This document shows positions 16,312 through 24,840 of a stretch of DNA of 33,999 bases, piece after piece. Position 1 is the first letter of the stretch. Every line of letters begins with the position of its first letter. Origin of the DNA: ZC4RG25 sp041687075 (GTDB taxonomy: Bacteria; Pseudomonadota; Alphaproteobacteria; Rhizobiales; Hyphomicrobiaceae); contig JAWLCO010000037.1 of the NCBI GenBank assembly GCA_041687075.1, forward strand, positions 1-33,999, given 5' to 3'. The notes under the pieces were generated by a model. The model was given only the letters and a program-made list of their open reading frames with translations, was not told the DNA's origin and ran no database searches. The position numbers and the translations under genes were made by a program.

Positions 16312-16383
16312 CCGAGCCGCACGGCGACAGCTGCCGGCAGGTTGCCCGCCAGCCGCTTCAAGTATCACACGAGGGGAACATCC

Positions 16384-16710
16384 ATGATCTACGAGCTGCG
16401 CGTCTACGACTGTCTGCCCGGCCGGCTCCCGGCCCTTCTCAATCGCTTCGAAACCGCGACGCTCCGGATCTGGGAGCGCCACGGCATCCGCCAGGCTGGT
16501 TTCTGGACAACGCTGGTGGGCGAATCGAACCAGCAGCTCAACTATCTGCTGCGCTGGGAGTCGATGGCCGAGCGCGAGCAGAAGTGGGATGCGTTCATGG
16601 CCGATCCCGAGTGGCAGGCGGCGCGTGCCGAATCGGAAAAGGATGGGCCGATTCTGGCCAGGGTCTCCAATCAGTTCTGGCAGCCGACGGCCTTCTCAGC
16701 GGTCAAGTGA
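16384..16710 (+). CDS. NIPSNAP-family protein
   Basis: A 108-residue single-domain NIPSNAP protein with a ferredoxin-like dimeric alpha/beta-barrel fold expected. The N-terminus MIYELRVYDCLPGRLPALLN is characteristic, followed by RHGIRQAGFWTTLVG and NYLLRWESMAEREQKWDAF. Family members have no settled reaction; many sit beside dehydrogenases in catabolic clusters. The start at 16384 has GAGGGGAAC just upstream; an in-frame ATG 14 codons earlier lacks this. It is probably cotranscribed with the SDR gene. Confidence 0.88.
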   Translation: MIYELRVYDCLPGRLPALLNRFETATLRIWERHGIRQAGFWTTLVGESNQQLNYLLRWESMAEREQKWDAFMADPEWQAARAESEKDGPILARVSNQFWQPTAFSAVK

Positions 16711-16793
16711 CCGCCGCCGAGCCTGATCCCGGCGGAACCCCGCGTGCTGGCTGACGTTCGACCGGAGAAATGCGGCACCGGCGGAGGCCTGCC

Positions 16794-16982
16794 ATGAACG
16801 GCGACTCGAACAGTGGCGTTAGCCTGCTTGGCATACTACTCGCGGTGGTGATCGTCCTCGGCCTGCTCTGGTACGCTTTCGGCGGGCGGACGTCACCCAC
16901 GACGACGGCAACTCCGGGCGAGGGCATCGAGGTGCCGGAAACCCCGCCCGCGACTCCGATCACGCCACGGGCACCCGAGTAA
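16794..16982 (+). CDS. Small single-span membrane protein, unknown
   Basis: A 62-residue protein not assigned to any family. A short polar N-terminus is followed by one membrane helix (about 10-32, VSLLGILLAVVIVLGLLWYA) and a Thr/Pro-rich tail that would lie outside the cytoplasm if the N-terminus is inside. GGAGG lies eight bases before ATG 16794, which supports translation. Eight codons upstream another in-phase ATG exists without a site. It ends 22 bases from the stop of the convergent small gene at 17005. Confidence 0.6.
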   Translation: MNGDSNSGVSLLGILLAVVIVLGLLWYAFGGRTSPTTTATPGEGIEVPETPPATPITPRAPE

Positions 16983-17004
16983 CAGGCTTGCCGCGGGTGA
17001 GCGG

Positions 17005-17253
17005 TTAACTCGCCGGGCCGAGCGCCCCCGTCGTTACCGGTGGTGGTTGAGGCGTGTCGGGCCGATCAAATCGGAGTGTCAGCAGACCGTCTTCGAGCTC
17101 GGCGCACTCCACCGAACGCACGAACGGATCCGTTGCCTCGACATTTGCGGCCTCGATGCAGGTCTCCGCGGTGGCAAACGGCTTCACATGCACGCCGCTG
17201 TCGCCATTCGGCAGCGCGAGCATGATGATCATGACGACGATCTTGGGGGTCAC
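17005..17253 (-). CDS. Small hypothetical, possibly exported protein
   Basis: No family recognised. From a GTG at 17253 the product is 82 residues: a short hydrophobic stretch (IVVMIIMLALP) that could be a weak signal or anchor, then a soluble part with two cysteines (ETCIEAAN and SVECAELEDG), and a Pro/Thr-rich end. The cysteine spacing and the phrase AETCIEAAN resemble small periplasmic proteins of rhizobia. The start is uncertain, because an ATG at 17232 and an upstream start at 17292 are also in phase and no good ribosome site is seen. Confidence 0.45.
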   Translation of the reverse strand: MTPKIVVMIIMLALPNGDSGVHVKPFATAETCIEAANVEATDPFVRSVECAELEDGLLTLRFDRPDTPQPPPVTTGALGPAS

Positions 17254-17333
17254 GGGGCGTGTCCTCGGCCGTGGATGGTTGACGGGCAGCAAAAGGCGCC
17301 GCCAGGTTCACGCACGTCACTCGACTGTTGCCC

Positions 17334-17376
17334 CGCGAAGCCGTGCCACGATCAGCAGGTGCAATCCGGCTTCGCG
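17334..17376. repeat. Strong intergenic inverted repeat
   Basis: Arms CGCGAAGCCG (17334-17343) and CGGCTTCGCG (17367-17376) are perfectly complementary around a 23-base loop; a further TGC/GCA pair can extend the stem past a two-base bulge. It lies in the 263-base gap between the minus-strand mscS-like gene and the small gene at 17005. No T-run follows on either strand, so it is not an obvious intrinsic terminator. The rest of the gap holds nothing recognisable. Confidence 0.6.
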
Positions 17377-17516
17377 AACGCCCGAGGATGCCCCAACACC
17401 CGCGCGGCGCGACTCGACTTGGCAGTCACAACCGAGCAGGCTTCAGAAAAATGGCAGGAACGTGAGCATCTTAGGCTCATGATCGTGATTTGTGGGCAGA
17501 CTGGTCGAGGGGCCCC

Positions 17517-18641
17517 TTATGTAGCCGGAGCCCCCTCGACATAAGCGCCGTTCCCCTTCCCGCGCGAAGGCTCCTCCAATCTGACACGGGGGAGCGCCCC
17601 AGGATACTCCTGCTGCAACCAGATGATCATCTGCTCCCGGATCTGGCAGCGCAGGTCCCATGCGGCAGCTGCGTTGCGGGCGCTCATCAGTGCGCGAATC
17701 TTGAGCGTCCGCTCCTCTGCTTCCACGACTTGCAGTGCGGCGACACGGCGATCCCAATAGGCACTTTCCTTCAGGAAATCATTCAGCTTGACGCGCATCT
17801 GGTCGATCGGTGCCGAATAGTCGACATGCCAGAAGACGGAGCCGATGAGAGAGGAGTCTTCCAGGGTCCAGTTCTGGAACGGCTTTTCGAGAAAGCTGGA
17901 CAACGGCATCACCAGCCGGCGCCAGTCCCACGTCCGGATGACGACGTAAGTTGTGGTAATCTCCTCGACGCGCCCGAATTCGCCCTCCACGATAACGGTG
18001 TCGTCGATTCGTATCGGCTGGGTGAGCGCAATCTGCACGCCCGCAAGCAGGTTCGAGAGAACCGGTCGCGCTGCAAAGCCGACCACGATACCGGCGGCAC
18101 CGGCCGAGGCGAGCAGGCTCAGTCCGTACTCGCGCAGCGACGGGAAGGTCATCAGCATGCCGCCCGAGGTGAGGATCACGATGGTGACGATCGCCGTACG
18201 GCGCAGGACGCCGATCTGTGTCCGCAGCTTGCGTGCGCGCAGGTTGTCCTCCACGTCGAGCCGCTGATTGTGCTCGACGACATCCCACACGATGTTGAGG
18301 ACGGAGATCAGTGCGAGCCCGATGAGGGCCACGAGGCCAAGGTCGAGGATGCGCCTCGCAGCCTCCTGGAACCCCGGCTCGAACCGTGCCGCGGGAAGCG
18401 CAATCTTGATCGCCAGCAGAATGAGGGCCAGCCGCGCCAGCCGCGAAACCCGCATGAGGATACGGCCGCTCACCTCGTCAGGTTTGACCGGAACGAACCT
18501 GCGAACCAGCCACATGATCGCAGCGTGCACGACGAGGCCGAGCAGGATCGCCAGGGCGAAGATGAAGAAGACGGACAGCTCCGACCAGTTCGTCGCTGCA
18601 AGAAAACGATAGATGTGAAAATCAATCCATTGCTGCAGCAC
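17517..18641 (-). CDS. MscS-family mechanosensitive ion channel
   Basis: A 374-residue small-conductance channel protein. Membrane helices lie at about 20-44, 66-86, 98-120 and 147-165, and the pore-lining helix with the usual Gly/Ala packing is ASAGAAGIVVGFAARPVLSN (about 178-197), leading into LLAGVQIALTQPIRIDDTVIVEG and the beta domain (EEITTTYVVIRTWDWRRLVMP). A soluble C-terminal domain completes the fold. The GTG start at 18641 has a strong site, GGGGGAAGG. It protects the cell against hypo-osmotic shock by opening under membrane tension. The gene is divergent from fumC. Confidence 0.92.
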   Translation of the reverse strand: MLQQWIDFHIYRFLAATNWSELSVFFIFALAILLGLVVHAAIMWLVRRFVPVKPDEVSGRILMRVSRLARLALILLAIKIALPAARFEPGFQEAARRILDLGLVALIGLALISVLNIVWDVVEHNQRLDVEDNLRARKLRTQIGVLRRTAIVTIVILTSGGMLMTFPSLREYGLSLLASAGAAGIVVGFAARPVLSNLLAGVQIALTQPIRIDDTVIVEGEFGRVEEITTTYVVIRTWDWRRLVMPLSSFLEKPFQNWTLEDSSLIGSVFWHVDYSAPIDQMRVKLNDFLKESAYWDRRVAALQVVEAEERTLKIRALMSARNAAAAWDLRCQIREQMIIWLQQEYPGALPRVRLEEPSRGKGNGAYVEGAPAT

Positions 18642-18845
18642 CGAACCTTCCCCCTTTCGCTGCTGATGTGTGATGGCGGACGCTGGCTTGGCTGGCAGCT
18701 GACCTGCTCACCCTTCGGCCAGAGGCGGCCGGTCCTGGGCCCGGAGGTAGCACTTCGGTTCGGGCGGCGTGAAGCTGGAAGCCGGACCCTGCCCTGTGCT
18801 AGTGAGCCTTAGCTTCCAGTTGCGACAAAAAGATGAGCCTTTGAC

Positions 18846-20246
18846 ATGACTTCCGCTGACGTGCGCATCGAGACGGATACCTTCGGCCCCATCGAGGTGC
18901 CGGCCGACAAGTACTGGGGCGCCCAATCTCAGCGCAGCCTTGGCAACTTCAGGATCGGCTGGGAGAAGCAGCCGAAGCCTGTCATCCGTGCGCTCGGCAT
19001 CGTGAAGCGGGCGGCCGCCGAGACGAACATGGCGCTGGGCCGGCTCGATCCGAAGATCGGGGAGGCCATCGTCAACGCTGCGCAGGAGGTGATCGATGGC
19101 AAGCTCGACGATCACTTCCCCCTGGTCGTCTGGCAGACGGGATCTGGCACCCAGTCGAACATGAACGCCAACGAGGTCATCTCGAATCGTGCCATCGAGA
19201 TGCTGGGCGGGGAAATGGGCTCGAAGAAGCCCGTGCACCCCAATGACCATGTCAACATGAGCCAGTCGTCGAACGACACCTACCCGACGGCGATGCACAT
19301 CGCAGCGGCGGAGCAGGTGCATCATCAGCTGCTTCCCGCGCTGCACCACCTGCACAAGGCGCTCGACGACAAGGCAAAGGCCTGGGGGCATATCATCAAG
19401 ATCGGCCGCACGCATACGCAGGATGCCACCCCGCTGACGCTCGGCCAGGAGTTCTCGAGCTATGCCAAGCAGGTGGAGAACGGCATCAAGCGTATCGAGA
19501 TGACGATGCCGATGCTGATGGAGCTCGCGCAAGGCGGCACGGCAGTCGGCACCGGTCTCAACGCGCCGAAGGGCTTTGCGGAGAAAGTCGCGGAGCGCAT
19601 CGCTGCCATCACCGGTCTGCCGTTCACGTCGGCTCCGAACAAGTTCGAGGCCCTGGCGGCCCATGATGCGATGGTGATGACCCATGGCGCCATCAACACC
19701 GTCGCAGTCTCGCTGTTCAAAATCGGCAACGATATCCGCTTCCTCGGGTCGGGGCCGCGTTCAGGCCTCGGTGAGCTGGCGCTGCCCGAGAACGAGCCCG
19801 GCTCCTCGATCATGCCGGGCAAGGTGAACCCCACTCAGTCGGAAGCGCTGACGATGGTCTGCGCCCAGGTCTTCGGCAATCATTCGACGATGACCTTCTC
19901 TGGCAGCCAGGGGCACTTCCAGCTCAACGTGTTCAATCCGGTGATGGCCTACAACTTCCTGCAGTCGGTGCGCCTGCTGGCCGACTCGGCGCGGAGCTTC
20001 ACGGATAATTGCGTGGTGGGCATCGAGCCGCGCGAGGACAACATCAAGGCGGCGCTGGATCGCTCGCTGATGCTTGTGACGGCGCTGGCCCCGAAGATCG
20101 GCTACGACAACGCCGCCAGAATCGCCAAGACCGCGCACAAGAACGGCACGACGCTGCGCGAGGAGGCTGTTGGCGGGGGCTACGTCACCGAAGAGGAGTT
20201 CGACGCGATCGTCCGACCGGAGAGAATGATCGGGCCATCGGACTGA
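18846..20246 (+). CDS. fumC: Class II fumarate hydratase
   Basis: Converts fumarate to malate in the TCA cycle without an iron-sulfur cluster. The 466-residue protein has the superfamily signature GSSIMPGKVN at 319-328, the SGTQSNMNANEV segment (100-111), SSNDTYPTAMH (141-151) and the catalytic-base region GRTHTQDATPLTLGQE (187-202). Length is typical. The 204-base upstream gap contains an inverted repeat CTGGAAGC (18775-18782) / GCTTCCAG (18812-18819) that may be regulatory. No strong ribosome site is seen. It is followed by DUF4169 and RHH genes, a conserved alphaproteobacterial trio. Confidence 0.97.
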   Translation: MTSADVRIETDTFGPIEVPADKYWGAQSQRSLGNFRIGWEKQPKPVIRALGIVKRAAAETNMALGRLDPKIGEAIVNAAQEVIDGKLDDHFPLVVWQTGSGTQSNMNANEVISNRAIEMLGGEMGSKKPVHPNDHVNMSQSSNDTYPTAMHIAAAEQVHHQLLPALHHLHKALDDKAKAWGHIIKIGRTHTQDATPLTLGQEFSSYAKQVENGIKRIEMTMPMLMELAQGGTAVGTGLNAPKGFAEKVAERIAAITGLPFTSAPNKFEALAAHDAMVMTHGAINTVAVSLFKIGNDIRFLGSGPRSGLGELALPENEPGSSIMPGKVNPTQSEALTMVCAQVFGNHSTMTFSGSQGHFQLNVFNPVMAYNFLQSVRLLADSARSFTDNCVVGIEPREDNIKAALDRSLMLVTALAPKIGYDNAARIAKTAHKNGTTLREEAVGGGYVTEEEFDAIVRPERMIGPSD

Positions 20247-20264
20247 GGTCAGGGGCAGGCGTGC

Positions 20265-20459
20265 ATGGGCGCCGAGATCGTCAATCTTCGCCGCTTCCGG
20301 AAGCAGAAGGCGCGGGCGGCAAAGGAGCAGCAGGCAGCCGCCAACCGCGCCACCTTCGGCCGGCCGAAGCATGAGCGCCAACATGCTGAGGCCGAGCGGC
20401 GGTTGCAGGAGCGTCGGCTCGATTCCACGAAACGCGAGGTGCCGGAAGCGGAGGATTGA
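20265..20459 (+). CDS. DUF4169 family protein
   Basis: A 64-residue, highly charged and probably helical protein. The N-terminus MGAEIVNLRRFRKQKARAAK and the following AANRATFGRPKHER are typical of DUF4169. The function is unknown. AGGGG stands about ten bases before the ATG. It begins 18 bases after fumC and is cotranscribed with it in all likelihood. The motif EIVNLRRFRK resembles the C-terminal docking tail of SspB in this window (QIVRLDAFRKK), which is discussed as a finding. Confidence 0.85.
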   Translation: MGAEIVNLRRFRKQKARAAKEQQAAANRATFGRPKHERQHAEAERRLQERRLDSTKREVPEAED

Positions 20460-20481
20460 CGGCGCTCGCATATGGACATCA

Positions 20482-20505
20482 GTCATCCCGGTGCGCTGGG
20501 ATGAC
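20482..20505. repeat. Short palindrome of the GTCATCCC type
   Basis: Arms GTCATCCC (20482-20489) and GGGATGAC (20498-20505) enclose GGTGCGCT. The core GTCATCCCGG is the same as the outer arms of the larger element at 28552-28641. It lies in the 90-base gap between the DUF4169 and RHH genes. Confidence 0.65.
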
Positions 20506-20549
20506 CGGATCGAAACTGGGCACGTCGTGTCCACAGGACGGATGATGTT

Positions 20550-20816
20550 GTGAGGCCGCTCAAGCGCTCCTTCACAATCGCGGGGCACAGCACGTCGATT
20601 TCGCTGGAAGCGCCGTTCTGGGACGCGCTGAAGGACGCGGCCACGGAGCGCGGGCAGTCTGTCGCGGCGCTGGTCGAGGAGATCGACGCCAGTCGCGGGA
20701 GCGCTGGGCTGTCGAGCGCCGTACGGGTCTGGATTCTCGATTACTACCGGACCTGCCGATCAGCGCTGCGCGAGGCGGCTCATCAGGTGCCGGACCGCTC
20801 CAGCGGCGGCCACTGA
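20550..20816 (+). CDS. Ribbon-helix-helix domain protein (RHH_4 type)
   Basis: An 88-residue protein of the alphaproteobacterial RHH_4 family. The beginning RPLKRSFTIAGHSTSISLEAPFW gives the DNA-binding strand and first helix, and the middle FWDALKDAATERGQSVAALVEEID gives the helix pair; RVWILDYYR closes the domain. The role is presumably DNA binding, target unknown. The start is a GTG at 20550. The last 34 bases overlap the convergent AsmA-like gene. Its linkage to fumC and DUF4169 is conserved in relatives, but a functional connection is not established. Confidence 0.85.
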   Translation: MRPLKRSFTIAGHSTSISLEAPFWDALKDAATERGQSVAALVEEIDASRGSAGLSSAVRVWILDYYRTCRSALREAAHQVPDRSSGGH

Positions 20817-23800
20817 CGTTCCCATTGCCTCGGCGCGGCGGGCTGCGGGGTCGTTGTGCCCGGCTGCGACGATGTCTCAGGCTCGATCGTCAGGTGTTGT
20901 GGCAGTGGCGTGGTCCCGGGCGGTGTGGCCGGGAAGGGGAAGGGAACGTCGATCGTCAGCCCCGGCGCTCCAGCAGCTCCCAGCAGCTCATCGAGCTTCC
21001 GCTGCCGCTCCTCCTCCAGCCTCTTGAGCCGCTCCGCCTCGGCCTTGGCGCGGGCTTCATCCTCCCGGCGCAGCTGCTCGAGATGCTCGACATCCCGCTC
21101 CATGCCCCGGACGGCGAGCTCCCGCTCGAGCATGTCGACGACGAGCTGCGGCTCGAGGCTCGCAACGGATTGCAGCGGGCCGACGTAGATGACCGAGATG
21201 CCGGGAAGTGGGGTGGCGCTGCCCCGTGTTGCCTTCGGCTGCAGCTTCCATTCGCTGTCGATCTTGAATTCGGTGAGGTCGACGGTGGTCTGGTTGACGA
21301 TCTGTGCCTCGGGCGTCTCGACCGTGAAGGCCTCTACCCGTAGCGCGCCGGCCCCAACCTCGACCGGAACCTTGCGATCGCCCAACGTCAGCGACTCGCT
21401 TGCGAGCGCAGTGCGCAGGGCCTGACGCAGCGGCTCGCCCGTGGGCGCCGAGTTGCCGGAGAGTACGGCGTCTGCCGCCGTCTCGATCGCTTTGGCCGAG
21501 AGGCGATCCCAGCGGGCATTCTTCAGCTCGAGCTCCCCCTTGCCCGTCAGCACCGGGAGGAGTGCGCGCGGAGTGACGGCCTGCCCATTGACCTGCAGCG
21601 TCAACTGCAGTCGTCCCGCGCCGACCGCGGCGTTGCTGGCGCCCTTGATCTGATCCAGCCGGATATCCCACAGCCCGAACGCCCCCGATACCTGACCGCC
21701 TGCTGCCGTTTTCTCCAGCTTGAAGGCGCCCGAGATCGCTCCGCCGAGCGCCCTGCCCTCGAGCTTCGTGATGGTTATGCGCCCCGGCTCGATCTTGGCC
21801 TCGAGGACGGCGTCAGCGAGACCGAATCCTCGCCCGAGTGCAAGTGTCTCAGCCTGGAGTTTGATGGTCCCGTTGACATGGTCGAGGTTGCTGAAATTGA
21901 ACGGCTCCTCCTGCCACTGGGACAGCGCGGCGATGTCGCCGGGGATGTCTGCACCCTCGAGCCCCCGGTCAAGCGCCAGTGCCAGCAGGCGCGGAAGCGA
22001 GGCGCTATCGGCCTTGAGGTCGAGATCGACACGGCGAGGGTCCTCTGTCCCGCCCAGCTTCACCTCGCCGCTCAGCTGCGTGCCCGCGATTTCGAATCGC
22101 TCGAGAGTAAATGTCAGCGCGTCATCGGCGGCAGTGACCTTCGCATCGCCCTCGAGACCGCCTTCGATGGCATGGGCAGGCAGCGGAATTCCTGCAAACC
22201 GCAGGGCCCGATTGACATTGGCAGCCGAGATCTCCATGTCGCCCTGGAAATTCGGCTCTGAGCTTGCGGGCCATGATCCGCGCCCTTGCAGCGTGAGATG
22301 AATATCGTCGCCGGCGACCTGGAGCAGGAGCGCGGCGTCCCGCTCGGGGATGCCGGCGGCCTTCAAGACGATCTGGCCTTTCGGCAGGGTCGAGGTTTTC
22401 TCGCGATCCGCTGTGCCGCCGAGCAGAAGGCCACGCGCTATGCGTGCCACCTCGTAGCTTTCGGAGGTCAGCATCAGATCGGCGAAGTTGCTGCGCCAGT
22501 CTCCAAGGCCGCCGTCCAGTATCAGCGTCGCCACCAGAGGCTCGCCATGAGCGGTGCCGTCGATCGTGATCTCGGCGGTTTTCTTCGGCTGCTGGCCGAA
22601 GCGGCTGACGAATGCCAGCCGCAGCGGCGCCAGAGCCGCCAGCCACCGGCGCTGGTCGGCCGAAAGATCTGTGGCAACAATGTCCAGCGCCTCTGACAGG
22701 GCGCGCGGAGTGGCTGCTTCTATGACGCCGGCCAACGCGCCCCTGGCCTCGCCAGCCAGGTCCTGTATGTCGCCGTCGAGCTCCAGCCTGAAACCTTCCG
22801 GCGTGGCGGCCCGGAAGGCGGGAATCATCAGTCGTCCGTCCTCGATCGTCACGTCGGCATCGACGTTGTGCAGCATGCGCGTGCCATCGGTGAGGGCGTC
22901 GGCGCGGATGTGCATGCGGATATCGACTTCGGCAAGTCCTTCCAGTACGGCACCGAGATTGTCTGCGTCGGCGCCCGCCAATGCGCCGAGCCTCGTCTTC
23001 AGCAGAGTCGGGCCGAGTGCATCCGGCAGTACACCCGAGATATCGGCATGGCTGGTTTCCAGCGAGAGCACCAGACGGCGCCGCTCATCCCATCGATAGG
23101 TGACCTCACCCGTCAGCCGATTGGGGCCGGAATCGATGCTGGCGTTGCTGAGCTCGACCCGGCCGGTCCCCAGGCTCAGTTGCCCGCTGAGCGCAAAACC
23201 GGAATCACTGCGCGCATCGGCGAACTGGGAGCCGCGGGCGGCCCATGCCAGAAACCGGTTCAGATTGGCGCCGCGCACCAGGATCTCGCCATCGAACGCC
23301 TCCGCGGTGCCGGATCCGGTGAGCGCGCCCGTGACGTCCACACGGGAGCCGCCGGGCAATGCGGCGTGGAACTCCTTGATGGTGAGCCCCGCGCCGGCGT
23401 TCTCTATCGCCACCTCGAGGTTGCTCACCACGTCGCCCGCGAGATTGGCCTGGTCGATGGCAAGCCGAGCGGTCACATCCGCTTCCGTCGGCAGAAAGCC
23501 CGTGACGCTGGAGGTCAGGCTGCGCACCGCCTCGAGTGCGTTGGCCTCCGGCGAGACATCGGCGATCCTGTCGAGGTCGAGCCAGCGGGAGGTCAGATTG
23601 GCCCTGACCACCGGGCGGCTGTGCCAATTGGCTTCTGCGGTTCCTGTCAGCAGTTGGGGCTGGCCGTTCTGCTCGAACGAGAAAGACACGTCACTGAGCT
23701 TCGCGCTGACGGCATTCGCACTCACCGCGGCACGGACCTCGAAGACGCCGCTGGGGAGCACGGCTGCAGGACCGACTTCATTTTCTACGGTCTCTACTGT

Positions 23801-24574
23801 CGTGGAACGCAGCTGACCGGGGCTGCTCACCGGGATGACAGCGGTGAGATGGCCATCGAATTGCGGGCGGCCGGCCCAGTCGATCATGCGGCCGTCGAAG
23901 GTATAGGAATTGCCAGATCTCGGTGCGCGCACCGCGAGCTTCAGCCGCGTGCTGCCGTCGGCATCGGGCGGCGCGGTAGAGGCGCGTACCTCGCGGATGT
24001 CGCCATTCCAACGGACATTGGCGCGCAGCCGGTACGGACCTTCGAGCGCCGGCGCCGACAGCTCGCCATCGGCGATCTCGATCCTGGTCAGCGGCTCGCC
24101 CTGGATGCCATGCACCGCCAGGATGCCGTCGCTGATCTTGAGCGACTGCAGGGTCACGCCGCGGGGGACGAACGGCAGCGCCGACTGCTGGATTCGGAAC
24201 GTCCGCCAATTACCGCCACCGTCCTCATGGACCTGCAGCCTCAAAACCGGCCGTTTCAGCTCGACCTGCTTGGCCTCGAAGATCCCCTGCACCAGCGGCG
24301 GCAGGTCCAGCCACATGGTGAAGCTGTCAGCGCGGAAGAAGGCTTCCCCGATCTCGGCATCGGCGATGCGCGGCTTTTCGAACCTGACATACGGCGCCGG
24401 CAGGAGCCGCAGGGTGACATCGCCACCCACGCGGACCTCGCGGCCCAGCATGCGCGAGGCTTCCTGCTCGAACACGCCGCGGTACGTGTTCCAATCGACC
24501 GCATATGGCACTGCGAACAGTGCCGCTAGCAGCGTCACGATCAGACCGGCGATCCAGAGGAGGGCGCCGTTCAT
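20783..24574 (-). CDS. AsmA-family protein
   Basis: A 1263-residue envelope protein anchored by one N-terminal helix (about 4-27, LLWIAGLIVTLLAALFAVPY), followed by the AsmA motif VDWNTYRGVFEQEASRMLGREV and LRLLPAPYVRFEKPRI, then a very long beta-rich region of repeated strands typical of AsmA-like bridge proteins. Near the end is a charged coiled coil (about 1175-1215) and a Pro/Thr-rich tail. Family members are implicated in outer-membrane assembly and, for large ones such as YhdP and TamB, lipid transport between membranes; the specific role here is inferred. ATG at 24574 fits the conserved start. The gene is divergent from uvrD and overlaps the convergent RHH gene. Confidence 0.88.
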   Translation of the reverse strand: MNGALLWIAGLIVTLLAALFAVPYAVDWNTYRGVFEQEASRMLGREVRVGGDVTLRLLPAPYVRFEKPRIADAEIGEAFFRADSFTMWLDLPPLVQGIFEAKQVELKRPVLRLQVHEDGGGNWRTFRIQQSALPFVPRGVTLQSLKISDGILAVHGIQGEPLTRIEIADGELSAPALEGPYRLRANVRWNGDIREVRASTAPPDADGSTRLKLAVRAPRSGNSYTFDGRMIDWAGRPQFDGHLTAVIPVSSPGQLRSTTVETVENEVGPAAVLPSGVFEVRAAVSANAVSAKLSDVSFSFEQNGQPQLLTGTAEANWHSRPVVRANLTSRWLDLDRIADVSPEANALEAVRSLTSSVTGFLPTEADVTARLAIDQANLAGDVVSNLEVAIENAGAGLTIKEFHAALPGGSRVDVTGALTGSGTAEAFDGEILVRGANLNRFLAWAARGSQFADARSDSGFALSGQLSLGTGRVELSNASIDSGPNRLTGEVTYRWDERRRLVLSLETSHADISGVLPDALGPTLLKTRLGALAGADADNLGAVLEGLAEVDIRMHIRADALTDGTRMLHNVDADVTIEDGRLMIPAFRAATPEGFRLELDGDIQDLAGEARGALAGVIEAATPRALSEALDIVATDLSADQRRWLAALAPLRLAFVSRFGQQPKKTAEITIDGTAHGEPLVATLILDGGLGDWRSNFADLMLTSESYEVARIARGLLLGGTADREKTSTLPKGQIVLKAAGIPERDAALLLQVAGDDIHLTLQGRGSWPASSEPNFQGDMEISAANVNRALRFAGIPLPAHAIEGGLEGDAKVTAADDALTFTLERFEIAGTQLSGEVKLGGTEDPRRVDLDLKADSASLPRLLALALDRGLEGADIPGDIAALSQWQEEPFNFSNLDHVNGTIKLQAETLALGRGFGLADAVLEAKIEPGRITITKLEGRALGGAISGAFKLEKTAAGGQVSGAFGLWDIRLDQIKGASNAAVGAGRLQLTLQVNGQAVTPRALLPVLTGKGELELKNARWDRLSAKAIETAADAVLSGNSAPTGEPLRQALRTALASESLTLGDRKVPVEVGAGALRVEAFTVETPEAQIVNQTTVDLTEFKIDSEWKLQPKATRGSATPLPGISVIYVGPLQSVASLEPQLVVDMLERELAVRGMERDVEHLEQLRREDEARAKAEAERLKRLEEERQRKLDELLGAAGAPGLTIDVPFPFPATPPGTTPLPQHLTIEPETSSQPGTTTPQPAAPRQWERQWPPLERSGT

Positions 24575-24671
24575 GCTCCATCAACCCCGCGTGGTCGTGC
24601 AGTCCGCATCTGGCCTCAACTAGGCGCCGGGCACGAAAGGTCCACTTTCGGAATTAGCCACTCGGGCTCAT

Positions 24672-24717
24672 GTTCCGCCGTGAACACAGCCGCAGCCCCG
24701 GCGTTCCGCCATGGTTT
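24672..24717. promoter_or_regulatory. Repeated GTTCCGCC motif upstream of uvrD
   Basis: GTTCCGCC occurs at 24672-24679 and 24703-24710, 31 bases apart (about three helical turns). The first is part of a dyad GTTC-N6-GAAC; the second is GTTC-N7-GTTT, one base from the alphaproteobacterial LexA pattern GTTC-N7-GTTC. It lies in the 266-base gap between the divergent asmA-like and uvrD genes. Function is inferred only. Further on, TATATT at 24829-24834 is a possible -10 box just before the uvrD ATG. Confidence 0.3.
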
Positions 24718-24840
24718 ATCGCACAGCTCGCGAAAACATGGGACATCTTTCCGGCGCCGCACAACCAAGGTGGTACAACTTGCTGTGCGCGGCTGCCGCA
24801 GGCACCGGAATTGCCGCTTTCGGCGTGCTATATTCAAGTC

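Noticed and set aside
17490..18812. A 440-codon plus-strand frame across the MscS-type gene
   Set aside because: It is antisense to the channel protein, which has its pore helix and ribosome site on the minus strand.
22868..24529. A 553-codon plus-strand frame inside the AsmA-like gene
   Set aside because: It is antisense to the recognised AsmA start and has biased composition and no domain.
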